Both the position numbers and the translations under genes were made by a program. From positions 2,396,808 to 2,451,228 of the forward strand of contig CP070675.1 of assembly GCA_020352215.1 (NCBI GenBank): a DNA stretch of 54,421 bases, read 5' to 3'. This DNA comes from Phycisphaerales bacterium (GTDB taxonomy: Bacteria > Planctomycetota > Phycisphaerae > Sedimentisphaerales > Anaerobacaceae). This document shows positions 17,695-25,571 of the stretch, piece after piece (the first letter of the stretch is position 1; each line of letters begins with the position of its first letter). Under the pieces are notes generated by a model that had not been told where the DNA came from, made no database searches, and worked only from the letters and a program-made list of their open reading frames with translations.

Positions 17695-18366
17695 CTATAC
17701 GGTCAAACGGATGAGCTGCCCAAGTTCGTTACCCGCAAGCCGCCAGAGCGTCTCCGCATGGTATTGTTCAAGATTCAATACCGTAACAATAGTCACAGCC
17801 ACACCCAACACGGAGTACGTCCAGTCAGTACATCTCTGCCGTCGCGCAGCCTCTGCCAGATAATCGAGTTTGTCACGAACGAACTCGCGTTGCTCATACG
17901 ACAATTCAAACTTCGCTTCAATCTTCTCGGCAAGCGAAGACAAAACCTCACGGATCTTATCCGCTTCGCAGGCCGATATGGGCTCGTTCACCAACTGTTG
18001 GGAAAGCGTAGATGAAAAAAGCAGCCTGTATTTCTCGATGTCGGTCCAGAGATCAGGGGCGTTGATCTCTCGTTTCAGATAGCGAGTCCAGTTTCTGAAA
18101 CAGACCTCGTGCTCGCTCCAATTCCGTGGATGCTCGTACTCCATCGCTCTGTACTTGCCAGGTGCAGCTACGCACCAAGAGTTCAATTCGTACCAGCTGA
18201 ACTGAAAGTAATAGGTACCGTCGCGATAATCTAATTTCGAGACGATGATGGTGCCGCCTGAGTTGACTTTGACCCACTTAAAGTCGGCCGGCTCCAAGCC
18301 CTCTTCCCGAAGGATTTCAAAGACACGGTTCTTCTGGGATCTCAGCAAGGTGTATTTTTTGGCCAT
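17695..18366 (-). CDS. Uncharacterised protein with a C-terminal membrane segment
   Basis: The 223-residue protein is not recognised. The first part (about 1-80) is rich in Lys, Trp and Tyr with alternating beta pattern (VNSGGTIIVSKLDYRDGTYYFQFSWYE). The middle (about 95-175) is strongly helical (IREVLSSLAEKIEAKFELS). A hydrophobic segment at about 188-203 (VLGVAVTIVTVLNL) follows the charged DKLDYLAEAARRQ stretch. There is no signal peptide, so the N-terminal part is probably cytoplasmic and tethered by its C-terminus. The gene stands alone between the glycan operon and the Tad locus. A stand-alone stress or defence effector is possible but unproven. Confidence 0.6.
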   Translation of the reverse strand: MAKKYTLLRSQKNRVFEILREEGLEPADFKWVKVNSGGTIIVSKLDYRDGTYYFQFSWYELNSWCVAAPGKYRAMEYEHPRNWSEHEVCFRNWTRYLKREINAPDLWTDIEKYRLLFSSTLSQQLVNEPISACEADKIREVLSSLAEKIEAKFELSYEQREFVRDKLDYLAEAARRQRCTDWTYSVLGVAVTIVTVLNLEQYHAETLWRLAGNELGQLIRLTV

Positions 18367-18413
18367 CTCTCCGTTCTCCGGCCGCTCACCATTAAAGTCA
18401 GGCTTTCAGATAC

Positions 18414-19880
18414 TCACTCCACGAGCATGGACTTGTAACTGCAGTTCCGGTTCCGCCCGTCATAGTTGATGCCGATCCGTCCATTGCCGTGGATCCAGAG
18501 TCTATATGTGATGAGTTGATTGCCTGCCTCGAAACCGTCTCCACCGAGCTCGACGGGACAAGTCGGAAAATAGAGCGTACCCTGCAGGTCAAAGTCGCTC
18601 GTACCGATGATGCGTGCCTCGTTGGTATTGTTGCGGTCCTGCCATATGCTAACGCCCGGCGTCCCGTCTATTATGTCGGGGTGACCGGGTGGTGTAATGT
18701 GGAGAACGGGAGAGCCCCCGATGTCGACCTGGCCATACACGCCAGTATCCGACGCCGTAACGAAAAACTGTACGTTGTCACCAGTGAAGATGGTACTGCC
18801 GCCGATCACCAAGCCCGGCGGATTACCACCGCCGCTACTTCCGCCGCCCAGCGCGTAGAATCCGGGCTCCAGAATCCAGGTGCCACCGGACAGGCTGAAG
18901 CCTCCCGGATAGTATCCGGGCTGCAGCACCTGCGGGCCTACCATCGTGTTGGGGTCATATATGACAGTATCACTGCCCCAACTGGTCAGAGGGGGCAGCG
19001 GTGGGGCAGGCTGGTCAAGATGGCCAAGTGGGTCCGGAATCGGCAGGGCGTGCTGATTTACCGGATAGTCAACCGACGTCCAGTCGAAGCCGGGATCAAC
19101 CAGGCCACACACGTTGAGTTCATCGCAACCCGAGTTGAAGCTGCCACCATCGACCAGCACGGCCCACTTGCGTGCTTCAAGCTCGGAATTAACCTGGATG
19201 TCGCCGTCGTTCACATCCACCAAGACGCTTCCGGTGATTCGCAGTCCCGTGCCATCGGGGGCAAGCGCAATGAGACCTGCTCCACCCGACCCCAGGCCTA
19301 TTGCAATCGCATATCGCCAGGCGCCGACGGTGTTGACGTCAGCAATGGATCCAAAAGCCAGGGGCACTGGACCATCCGGCCCACCCTCAATCCGCCTGGT
19401 GACAACCTTGACGGCATTAGCTTTGGCCAAATTCGGCTCAAATGTCCGACTCTGTCTGAAGTAGCGACCGAGGACCACATCGCCGTTCGGATCGTTGCTT
19501 GGATTATCGAGGACCGTGACAGGTACACTGTCGGCCAAGTTTCCGGCCGCTACCGTGATGGCAGACTGCCTAGCCGCTACCTCGTCAAATTTCACATGTT
19601 GAGCGCCGGCGAGCGCGCCGGCATCAGCCGCATTTTGAAGCTGATGGGCAACGATAGCCACCTTCGCCGTATCCAGGCTCAAGCCCACTATTAGAAGCAT
19701 CAGCAGCAGGAAAATAGCGACCCAAACGATCGCAAATCCTCTTGACCGACATCTACTCAAAGCAGCAACTTCAGTCCCTCTCCGTTGCGCGTTTCGCCAA
19801 TGCCCGCGCGCGGATGTTACCCCCATAGTAGTTGTACCCCATTCTGCGCGTCCGAGCTGATTGTTACCAAACCCCAGCAT
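18414..19880 (-). CDS. TadG-like Tad pilus-associated protein
   Basis: After about 45 basic residues comes the Tad/TadG signature helix: RGFAIVWVAIFLLLMLLIVG, then LQNAADAGALAGAQ, an N-terminal anchor shared by TadE/F/G minor-pilin-like proteins. The remainder (488 residues in all) is a Gly/Pro-rich extracytoplasmic beta domain (VLVDVNDGDIQVNSE; LEPGFYALGGGSSGGG; LQGTLYFPTCPVELGG) rather than the von Willebrand A domain of classic TadG. Start: GGAGGAGG lies 5 bases before ATG 19880. It diverges from the Flp pilin gene and its own promoter lies in the shared intergenic region. Most likely it is a pilus tip or initiation component. Confidence 0.75.
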   Translation of the reverse strand: MLGFGNNQLGRAEWGTTTMGVTSARGHWRNAQRRGTEVAALSRCRSRGFAIVWVAIFLLLMLLIVGLSLDTAKVAIVAHQLQNAADAGALAGAQHVKFDEVAARQSAITVAAGNLADSVPVTVLDNPSNDPNGDVVLGRYFRQSRTFEPNLAKANAVKVVTRRIEGGPDGPVPLAFGSIADVNTVGAWRYAIAIGLGSGGAGLIALAPDGTGLRITGSVLVDVNDGDIQVNSELEARKWAVLVDGGSFNSGCDELNVCGLVDPGFDWTSVDYPVNQHALPIPDPLGHLDQPAPPLPPLTSWGSDTVIYDPNTMVGPQVLQPGYYPGGFSLSGGTWILEPGFYALGGGSSGGGNPPGLVIGGSTIFTGDNVQFFVTASDTGVYGQVDIGGSPVLHITPPGHPDIIDGTPGVSIWQDRNNTNEARIIGTSDFDLQGTLYFPTCPVELGGDGFEAGNQLITYRLWIHGNGRIGINYDGRNRNCSYKSMLVE

Positions 19881-19940
19881 CTTGGCCTCCTCCTTGCTTG
19901 AATGTCCTGATTATCACCCTTTTGAATCCGGTTGTATCCT

Positions 19941-19969
19941 AACATACGGGTTGTGGCAGGGATTGTCAA
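19941..19969 (-). promoter_or_regulatory. Predicted sigma70-type promoter of the TadG-like gene
   Basis: On the minus strand a perfect TTGACA (19964-19969) is followed after 17 bases by TATGTT (19941-19946, 4 of 6). It lies about 60 bases before the start codon at 19880. Confidence 0.5.
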
Positions 19970-20131
19970 GTGTTTTTTTCGTTCCCCAAACAGTTTTTGA
20001 CAAAATCTCGCGGAGGAATCGGCGGTTCCCGGCGCTTGTCAGCCGCGATAAGCCCAGTCTTCCTCGAAACGTCCACTTCACGGATGAGGGTTGAAAATGT
20101 CAAAATTCTTTCATGAGATGGCAGATTTTGC

Positions 20132-20160
20132 TTGACATAGACGTCCACATAGGCGATAAT
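20132..20160 (+). promoter_or_regulatory. Predicted sigma70-type promoter of the Tad operon
   Basis: A perfect TTGACA (20132-20137) is separated by 17 bases from GATAAT (20155-20160, 5 of 6). This predicts a transcript start near 20167 and a leader of about 125 bases before the Flp pilin start. TGTCAA at 20098-20103 forms an imperfect inverted repeat with the -35 box and its flank, which could be an operator. Confidence 0.65.
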
Positions 20161-20216
20161 ACATGACGGTTTGACTTCCCAAGGATGCGGGATAACAGAG
20201 GCAAGGAGGCTCAATT

Positions 20217-20297
20217 TTGATAGGTGGTGCGTGTGGCGCCGCGCGTATAGCGAGAAGTGAAACTGGAGTTCAAGTGATTTGGAGGAGTGACAGATGA
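20217..20297 (+). CDS. Possible 26-residue leader peptide coupled to the Flp pilin
   Basis: A TTG at 20217 follows a full AAGGAGG (20203-20209) at the ideal 7-base spacing. The frame stays open for 26 codons, beginning MIGGACGAARIASETG, and its TGA (20295-20297) overlaps the pilin ATG (20294-20296) as ATGA. It also reads through the pilin's own GGAGGAG site. It has no recognisable homologue and could be chance; if real it would couple or attenuate pilin translation. Confidence 0.3.
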   Translation: MIGGACGAARIARSETGVQVIWRSDR

Positions 20298-20461
20298 GAA
20301 ACTGGCTGAGATTTCTCAAAGATGAGAAGGGTACCGAAACGCTGGAGTGGGCCATTATCATCGGCATAATCGCCGTCGGGGCAATCACTTTCATTATCTT
20401 GATTGGCCCTTGGGTGACTGGAAAGTTCCAGGCGCTTTGGACGAGTATCTCGGGTACCTAA
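20294..20461 (+). CDS. flp: Flp-type pilin (major Tad pilus subunit)
   Basis: This 55-residue gene is short but clear. A basic leader MRNWLRFLKDEKG is followed by TETLEWAIIIGIIAVGAI, a type IVb (Flp) pilin. Cleavage after Gly13 would leave Glu at mature position 5, the hallmark residue. The hydrophobic helix runs to about residue 38, then a short tail (WVTGKFQALWTSISGT). It polymerises into the adhesive Tad pilus after processing by the prepilin peptidase encoded 22 bases downstream. GGAGGAG lies 6 bases before the ATG. It is first in the operon, giving the high expression a structural subunit needs. Confidence 0.93.
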   Translation: MRNWLRFLKDEKGTETLEWAIIIGIIAVGAITFIILIGPWVTGKFQALWTSISGT

Positions 20462-20483
20462 GCTCGGGGGGGGCCGCAGAGAC

Positions 20484-21062
20484 GTGTCCATCCTCGTTCT
20501 TGGCGCGAAGATTACTATGCTGCAGTGGGGTGCCGTAACCGGCGCCTCACTCGCGGCTGCCCTATTCGATTTGCGGTCTCGGCGCATCCCCAATGTGCTC
20601 ACGCTGCCTTTTTTGGCCTTAGGGTACGCACAGGCGGCCTGGTTTGGAGGCCTTGCAGGTCTGTTCGAGGCGATTGCCGCGTCGGTCCTGCTTGCGATGC
20701 CTTACGTACTGCTATTTGTGCTTGGCCAGGGCGGAGCCGGTGACGCTAAGTTTATGGGCTCTCTGGGGGCGTGGCTTGGCCTCGCGCAAGGTTTTGTGGT
20801 TTTGTGTTGCGTGGCGGCGGCGGGATGTCTCTTGGCTGTGTTCAAGGCGATTGCCAGTGGGCGATTTGGCGCGGTCGTGCGCAACGTGTCTGTGTGGACC
20901 TACAGCTTTATGGTGGCGCTGATTAGTGGCCCCAAAGGCTACTGCCTGGTTAAGGACACGCCCGAGGAAATAGTCGAGGGGAGAAGCTCGGCGACAGTTC
21001 CCTATGGTGTCGCCATATTCGCGGGCGTTTGTGTGGGAGCAATAGGGGTCTGGTTATGGTGA
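20484..21062 (+). CDS. tadV: Prepilin peptidase (TadV/CpaA type)
   Basis: The 192-residue protein has about six membrane segments and lacks the N-terminal methylase domain, as in TadV/CpaA. The two catalytic aspartates sit in DLRSRRIPNVLTLP (about residue 28) and GGAGDAKFMGSLGAWLG (about residue 87, GxGD motif). It cleaves the Flp prepilin and the TadE-like pseudopilins at the inner membrane. The GTG start at 20484 is uncertain; an ATG at 20517 is an alternative, neither with a strong ribosome site. It overlaps the tadE start by seven bases. Confidence 0.9.
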   Translation: MSILVLGAKITMLQWGAVTGASLAAALFDLRSRRIPNVLTLPFLALGYAQAAWFGGLAGLFEAIAASVLLAMPYVLLFVLGQGGAGDAKFMGSLGAWLGLAQGFVVLCCVAAAGCLLAVFKAIASGRFGAVVRNVSVWTYSFMVALISGPKGYCLVKDTPEEIVEGRSSATVPYGVAIFAGVCVGAIGVWLW

Positions 21063-21469
21063 AAACGAGAAGAGAGAATAAGAGACGCTACCGGGGCACA
21101 GCCGTTGTGGAGGCTGCAATCGTGTTTCCACTGCTCCTGATACTTACACTGGGAGCTATCGAATACGGGTGGTTGTTCCTCAAGGCACAACTGGTTACGA
21201 ACGCAGCCCGACAGGGGGCGCGGATCGGCATACTTGAGGATGCGACAGAGGCCGAAGTCCTGGCTATCATCGACGGGTTGATGATTGCCGGGGGCTTGCC
21301 GGTCTACACTCCTACATTATCTGACACGACTCTGCCGGATGGACGGGCCGGCATTCTCGTCCAAATACAGGTGCCGTGTTCAGACATACTCATTGTCAAC
21401 GCCCCGTCGCTGTTCCCGACGCCGGAGTACCTTCGGGCCACCGTTACTATGGCCAAGGAAGGTGTTTGA
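21056..21469 (+). CDS. tadE: TadE-like minor pilin
   Basis: The 137-residue protein has a basic N-terminus (MVKTRRENKRRYRG) and then TAVVEAAIVFPLLLILTLGAIEYG, the TadE signature with Glu at position 5 after the glycine. LVTNAARQGARIGIL continues the family pattern. The rest is a small extracytoplasmic beta domain with a single Cys. TadE is a pseudopilin processed by TadV and required for pilus assembly. The ATG at 21056 overlaps the end of tadV, indicating translational coupling; a longer GTG-started form inside tadV is unlikely. Confidence 0.88.
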   Translation: MVKTRRENKRRYRGTAVVEAAIVFPLLLILTLGAIEYGWLFLKAQLVTNAARQGARIGILEDATEAEVLAIIDGLMIAGGLPVYTPTLSDTTLPDGRAGILVQIQVPCSDILIVNAPSLFPTPEYLRATVTMAKEGV

Positions 21470-21514
21470 CCAAGCGGGTCTGCTTAACAGGCAGCCTGCG
21501 GGGAGTAGAAGAAA

Positions 21515-22516
21515 ATGAAATTAGCAGTTGTAATATTGTTGGTGTTAGGGGTGCTGGCAGCAGGTTCGGCCGCTGTTCTCGTCGGTGCGTTGCGCGGAAA
21601 TAGTGGACCTGCGGAGGCGCCTCCGGAGGTGGAGGTTCTTGTAGCCGCAACTTCTTTGCCCGCGGCGTCGGTGCTCGCGTCCTCACACGTTACGGAGGGC
21701 AGCGCCCCGAAGCAGGATCTGCCGGAGGGCTATCTTACCAGCCCGGTGCAGGCCATCGGCAAGATTCTCGCCGTGCCGCTGGTCGAAGGCCAGATCCTGG
21801 CCACGTCGTGTTTTGTCTCGGATGGAAGCGGCGCCCAGTTAGCAGCGACGCTTCGCGAGGGCATGCGGGCGTTCACCGTTACCGTTCCGGGACGCGCCGT
21901 GTCGGGGGGATTGCTATACCCGGGTTGTGTCGTAGATGTTCTGGCCGCATTCGACCTACGCTCATCCGAGCGAGGAGAAGCAATCTCAACGACGCTTTTG
22001 CGAGGGATTCAGGTCTTGGCTGTGGAGGACACCACCGTCGTAACGAAGGCGACATCGGAAAAAGGACGTGGTGACGATTCTTACAGGACGTCCGGCATGA
22101 ATCTGTCAGTGACCTTGATGGTGGATTCGAAGCAGGCTGAGGCCCTGCAGCTGGTGACGCAGCACGGCAAAATATCACTGGCAATGCGCAACCCTCTGGA
22201 CAAAAAGCCGGTCCCTACTGACGCAACCGTTCTGAGTCAAGGGCGGCTGGCACACATGGGCTCCGCACTGGACCCGGTGGCCCTGGCAGCGCAGCTTGAA
22301 GGAGTGATGTTGGGTGATCCCAACGACGTGTCGTCTTTACGGCAGAAGTTAGACAGTTCGCAAGATGAGGGAGAAGCTTCAGGCCGAGCGGTTCAAACGC
22401 CCACTGAAGCTATGGGTCAGCTTGATCAGAGCCCGGCCCAGAAGCGTTCGTCTTGGCTGGTGACAGTGATTCGTGGTCGCGAAGTCAAGGATAAGGAACT
22501 CGATGTCGAAGAGTAA
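21515..22516 (+). CDS. cpaB: Flp pilus assembly protein CpaB/RcpC
   Basis: The 333-residue protein has one N-terminal membrane segment (MKLAVVILLVLGVLAAGSAA). A SAF domain follows at about residues 40-100 (VLVAATSLPAASVLASSHVTE; AIGKILAVPLVEGQILATSCF). The RcpC/CpaB domain is RAFTVTVPGRAVSGGLLYPGCVVDVLAAF, continuing to about 230 (VTLMVDSKQAEALQLVTQHG). The C-terminal 100 residues are polar and variable. CpaB is periplasmic and is thought to support the secretin. The ATG is preceded by GGGGAG. Confidence 0.9.
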   Translation: MKLAVVILLVLGVLAAGSAAVLVGALRGNSGPAEAPPEVEVLVAATSLPAASVLASSHVTEGSAPKQDLPEGYLTSPVQAIGKILAVPLVEGQILATSCFVSDGSGAQLAATLREGMRAFTVTVPGRAVSGGLLYPGCVVDVLAAFDLRSSERGEAISTTLLRGIQVLAVEDTTVVTKATSEKGRGDDSYRTSGMNLSVTLMVDSKQAEALQLVTQHGKISLAMRNPLDKKPVPTDATVLSQGRLAHMGSALDPVALAAQLEGVMLGDPNDVSSLRQKLDSSQDEGEASGRAVQTPTEAMGQLDQSPAQKRSSWLVTVIRGREVKDKELDVEE

Positions 22517-22626
22517 GAAGTCGCCGGCGTGACAAATGGCAGATAGATGCCGGGACTCAGTATAACCAAGGAGTGATGATGATCGTTAACTGGTGTTATT
22601 GGCGTCCAAATATGGAGGGACGACAC

Positions 22627-24276
22627 ATGCATTGCAGAGAGAAGAAAGTCAGAACACTCGGTTCTCAGAAGTGGCGGCTATGTGCCATCGTTTTGGTGAT
22701 CGGTCTCTTATGGCCCTATAATGTGAACGCAGATCCTAGCGGGCCCTCGATCGATGGAGAGGAAATAGTCGTGATTACAGGGAGATCCGTCGTTGTGAAA
22801 CCACCGTGGCCCACGGTCCGCGTAGCCGTGACAGACCCTACAATAGCTGATGTGCAGGTTCTAACTCCCGATCAGGTTCTGCTCCAAGGCCTCAAAGTCG
22901 GCTCGACAGATCTGATCCTTTGGAGCGAGAACGAGCAGCAGATCTGGCAGCGGCGAGTTCTGGTTATCCTGGATACTGAACCCATCAGGCAGACCATCGA
23001 GGAGCTATTTCCCACTGCGTCCTTAGAAGTTAGCCACTCACGGGAGGTACTGATCGTGAGAGGGCTGTTTCGAAGCGTGGACGAAGCATCCCAACTCCGT
23101 CAGTACCTGGAGAAGGTCGGAGTTACCTATGCGGACATGACAAGTGTGGCCGGTGTGCAGCAGGTCCAGTTGCAGGTTCGCGTGGCGGAGGTGAGTCGAA
23201 GAGCACTGCGGGCCCTGGGCATAAACGCCTTCGACACGGACGACGCTTACTTTTTCGGTCTACGCACAGGTTCCTCGACAGGGGGCGCCTTGGTTCCATC
23301 AATTGATATCGGTCCTCCTGCAGGTCCGTTGGGCTCGGGCTTTGGTTTTCCCCAGGGCGTAACGGCAGGCCCGCTTGTGACGATCTTCGGTGGCTTTCCA
23401 GAGGCTGATTTGGAGATATTTCTGCGGGCCCTTGGAGAAAACCAGTATATGAGGATCCTGGCCAACCCGACGCTTGTGGCGCTGAGCGGGGAACAGGCCG
23501 ATTTCCTGGCTGGTGGAGAGTTTCCGATTCCGGTAGTGCAAGGCGGTGGGGGAGCCGGCGCGGGAACCTCTGTCACGATCGAGTACAAACAATACGGTAT
23601 TCGCTTGCTGTTCAGGCCGGTCGTTCTCGGCGACGGAGGCATTCGCTTGCTTGCCTCTCAAGAGGTAAGTGAGTTGACCGAGGTTGGGGCTGTCGTCGTT
23701 CAGGGCTTCGAAGTGCCAGCACTGGTGACGCGAAAAGTCGAGACAACGCTGGAGCTTAAGAGCGGACAGACCTTCGCCATGGCGGGTCTACTGCAACGCA
23801 CAAACGGGGCACTAGTTGCTCGAATACCTGGCTTGGGCACTTTGCCGGTGCTTGGCCCCCTGTTTCGCTCCGTACGGTACACAGAAAACGAGACGGAGTT
23901 GGTCATATTAGTAACGGCGTCACTCGTTGAGCCGATCTCTGCGGCCACGCCGCCCCCTACTCCCGGATTCCTACACACAGTTCCCAACGATTGGGAACTG
24001 TATATTGAAGGACGACTGGAAGGCAAGGAGCCCGCGAGGATTGACCCGGCCAGTGCCCAATGGCTCAAGGAGATGGGGCTTGGCGGGCTCGTGGGGCCCG
24101 GAGCATGGGATTCCTATGACAGACCAATCCTTCCTAGTCCAGATGGAACAGCCCCGGAACCTACGGCTGCCCCCACTCCTATGAAGAGGAAGGAGGCGGT
24201 TCCTGAGACCAGCGGCAGCTATAAGGGGGAACTACCGTGGTGGTGGTATCATCCACAGGACCTGCCGGCCATATAG
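22627..24276 (+). CDS. rcpA: Tad pilus outer-membrane secretin (RcpA/CpaC)
   Basis: The protein (549 residues from 22627) has a signal peptide (CAIVLVIGLLWPYNVNA). An N-terminal pilus-formation domain spans about 35-110, then a BON-like segment (EVLIVRGLFRSVDEASQLRQYL). The secretin C-domain spans about 180-440 (VQLQVRVAEVSRRALRALGIN; LANPTLVALSGEQADFLAGGEFPIPV; GLLQRTNGALVARIPGLGTLPVLGPLF; ENETELVILVTASLVEP). A Pro-rich tail follows. It forms the outer-membrane channel for the pilus. Start: GGAGGG lies 7 bases before 22627; ATGs at 22576/22579, with AAGGAG before them, would add 16-17 residues and are a real alternative. Confidence 0.9.
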   Translation: MHCREKKVRTLGSQKWRLCAIVLVIGLLWPYNVNADPSGPSIDGEEIVVITGRSVVVKPPWPTVRVAVTDPTIADVQVLTPDQVLLQGLKVGSTDLILWSENEQQIWQRRVLVILDTEPIRQTIEELFPTASLEVSHSREVLIVRGLFRSVDEASQLRQYLEKVGVTYADMTSVAGVQQVQLQVRVAEVSRRALRALGINAFDTDDAYFFGLRTGSSTGGALVPSIDIGPPAGPLGSGFGFPQGVTAGPLVTIFGGFPEADLEIFLRALGENQYMRILANPTLVALSGEQADFLAGGEFPIPVVQGGGGAGAGTSVTIEYKQYGIRLLFRPVVLGDGGIRLLASQEVSELTEVGAVVVQGFEVPALVTRKVETTLELKSGQTFAMAGLLQRTNGALVARIPGLGTLPVLGPLFRSVRYTENETELVILVTASLVEPISAATPPPTPGFLHTVPNDWELYIEGRLEGKEPARIDPASAQWLKEMGLGGLVGPGAWDSYDRPILPSPDGTAPEPTAAPTPMKRKEAVPETSGSYKGELPWWWYHPQDLPAI

Positions 24277-24397
24277 ATAAGCCACGGTGGACGAGAGTGG
24301 AATGATAATGAACCAAGGGCGAAGAAGTGATTCGTCGGAAACGGCATGGCCTCGTACGCCCACGGGAAAATAACCGAGTAGAAGGAGATACTGTTGC

Positions 24398-25552
24398 ATG
24401 CGATCAACGGATGTGCTGTTAGTGACGAGAGATGAGGAGACAGCGAGTACCGTGTGCTCGGCTTTGGAATCGAGTTCGTCAATTGTCTCTACCAATGTCT
24501 GCAAGGACATTGCGGAACTTAGAGCTTGCCTGTCCCAGTCGCGCACGGCCGCTGGATCAGCAGCGGTGGTGGTCGATATTGATCACGATCCTCTTCGCGT
24601 CCTGTGTGACCTTAGTAAGGTCGCGGCAGCCCACCCGGGGATGCGCTGCATAGTGCTTTCCAAGGATTTTAGTGAGAAGCTGGCGCTGGAAGCCATGCAG
24701 GCAGGAGCGAGGCATTTCTTGCGCAAGAGCTCTATAGCATCTGAACTCGACAAGGTTTTGCAGCGGCTGCTTTCTCATGAGACGGAGACGACCAGAGTGC
24801 TGGGCGACGTTGTGTCGGTGTTCTCTTGCAGTGGTGGCTGTGGTACTACGACTGTGGCAATCAACCTCGCCAACGAACTAAGACTGGCATCATCCAACCG
24901 CGTACTAATAGTGGATTTGGATCAGTGCTACGGATCGGTGTCAACCCACCTGGGAATCACAGGGCGGTACGGCATCGGTCATATTCTGGGCCGCCAGCCC
25001 CCTATTGACAGGCATCTGATAGAATCCAGCGCGATCAGTCATGTGGAAGGTTTGGACGTACTGCTGAGCCCAGCCAGCGCCGAGGCCGATCGGTCTCAAC
25101 CGCTGAACTACGAAAATCTCACGAGGGCACTGGAAGCTTGCAGAGAATCCTACAGGTATGTTGTGGTTGACGCTCCTCGTGTGCCCGCTCAAATCGCGGC
25201 AGATCTGGCAGCGGTGAGTCGATTTGCGGTGGTTGTGTTTCAACTTACAGTCAAAGACGTGACCTTCTCACGGTCGGTAATGTCGTTGTTTGCTGACAGC
25301 GGAATCGCAGCTGAGCGGCTTTTGCCTTTGGCAAACCGTGTCAGAAGGCGTGGCCCGCTCTTGAAGTTGGAGGATGGCAAACGCGTCATAGGTACAAATT
25401 CCATGTACCGGATAAGGAGTGATTGGTCCACAGCAATGAAGAGCATTAATCGAGGGCAACCTTTGGCCAAGGTCGCCCGGGGATCGGGTCTGCGGCGCGA
25501 TTTCAAAAAGCTTGCAGCCAGGATACATCGTTGGACGGAAAATGGCAATTAG
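24398..25552 (+). CDS. tadZ: Pilus assembly protein TadZ/CpaE (atypical MinD-like ATPase)
   Basis: Residues about 1-130 form a response-regulator-like receiver domain (MRSTDVLLVTRDEETAS; AAVVVDIDHDPLRVL; ARHFLRKSS). Residues about 135-384 are a MinD/ParA-type domain. The deviant Walker A reads SCSGGCGTTTVAINLANEL, so both lysines of the usual KGGxGKTT are replaced. Nucleotide hydrolysis is therefore doubtful. The later LIVDLDQCYGS and YVVVDAPRVPAQIAADLAA strands are retained. TadZ localises the Tad machinery, often at a cell pole. AAGGAG lies about 10 bases upstream of the ATG. Confidence 0.87.
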   Translation: MRSTDVLLVTRDEETASTVCSALESSSSIVSTNVCKDIAELRACLSQSRTAAGSAAVVVDIDHDPLRVLCDLSKVAAAHPGMRCIVLSKDFSEKLALEAMQAGARHFLRKSSIASELDKVLQRLLSHETETTRVLGDVVSVFSCSGGCGTTTVAINLANELRLASSNRVLIVDLDQCYGSVSTHLGITGRYGIGHILGRQPPIDRHLIESSAISHVEGLDVLLSPASAEADRSQPLNYENLTRALEACRESYRYVVVDAPRVPAQIAADLAAVSRFAVVVFQLTVKDVTFSRSVMSLFADSGIAAERLLPLANRVRRRGPLLKLEDGKRVIGTNSMYRIRSDWSTAMKSINRGQPLAKVARGSGLRRDFKKLAARIHRWTENGN

Positions 25553-25571
25553 GTGAGCGAGGGTCACAAAC

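Noticed and set aside
18489..19694. A 401-codon open frame on the plus strand opposite the TadG-like gene
   Set aside because: It is the antisense shadow of a clearly recognisable Tad protein with a strong ribosome site; its translation shows no fold-like pattern.
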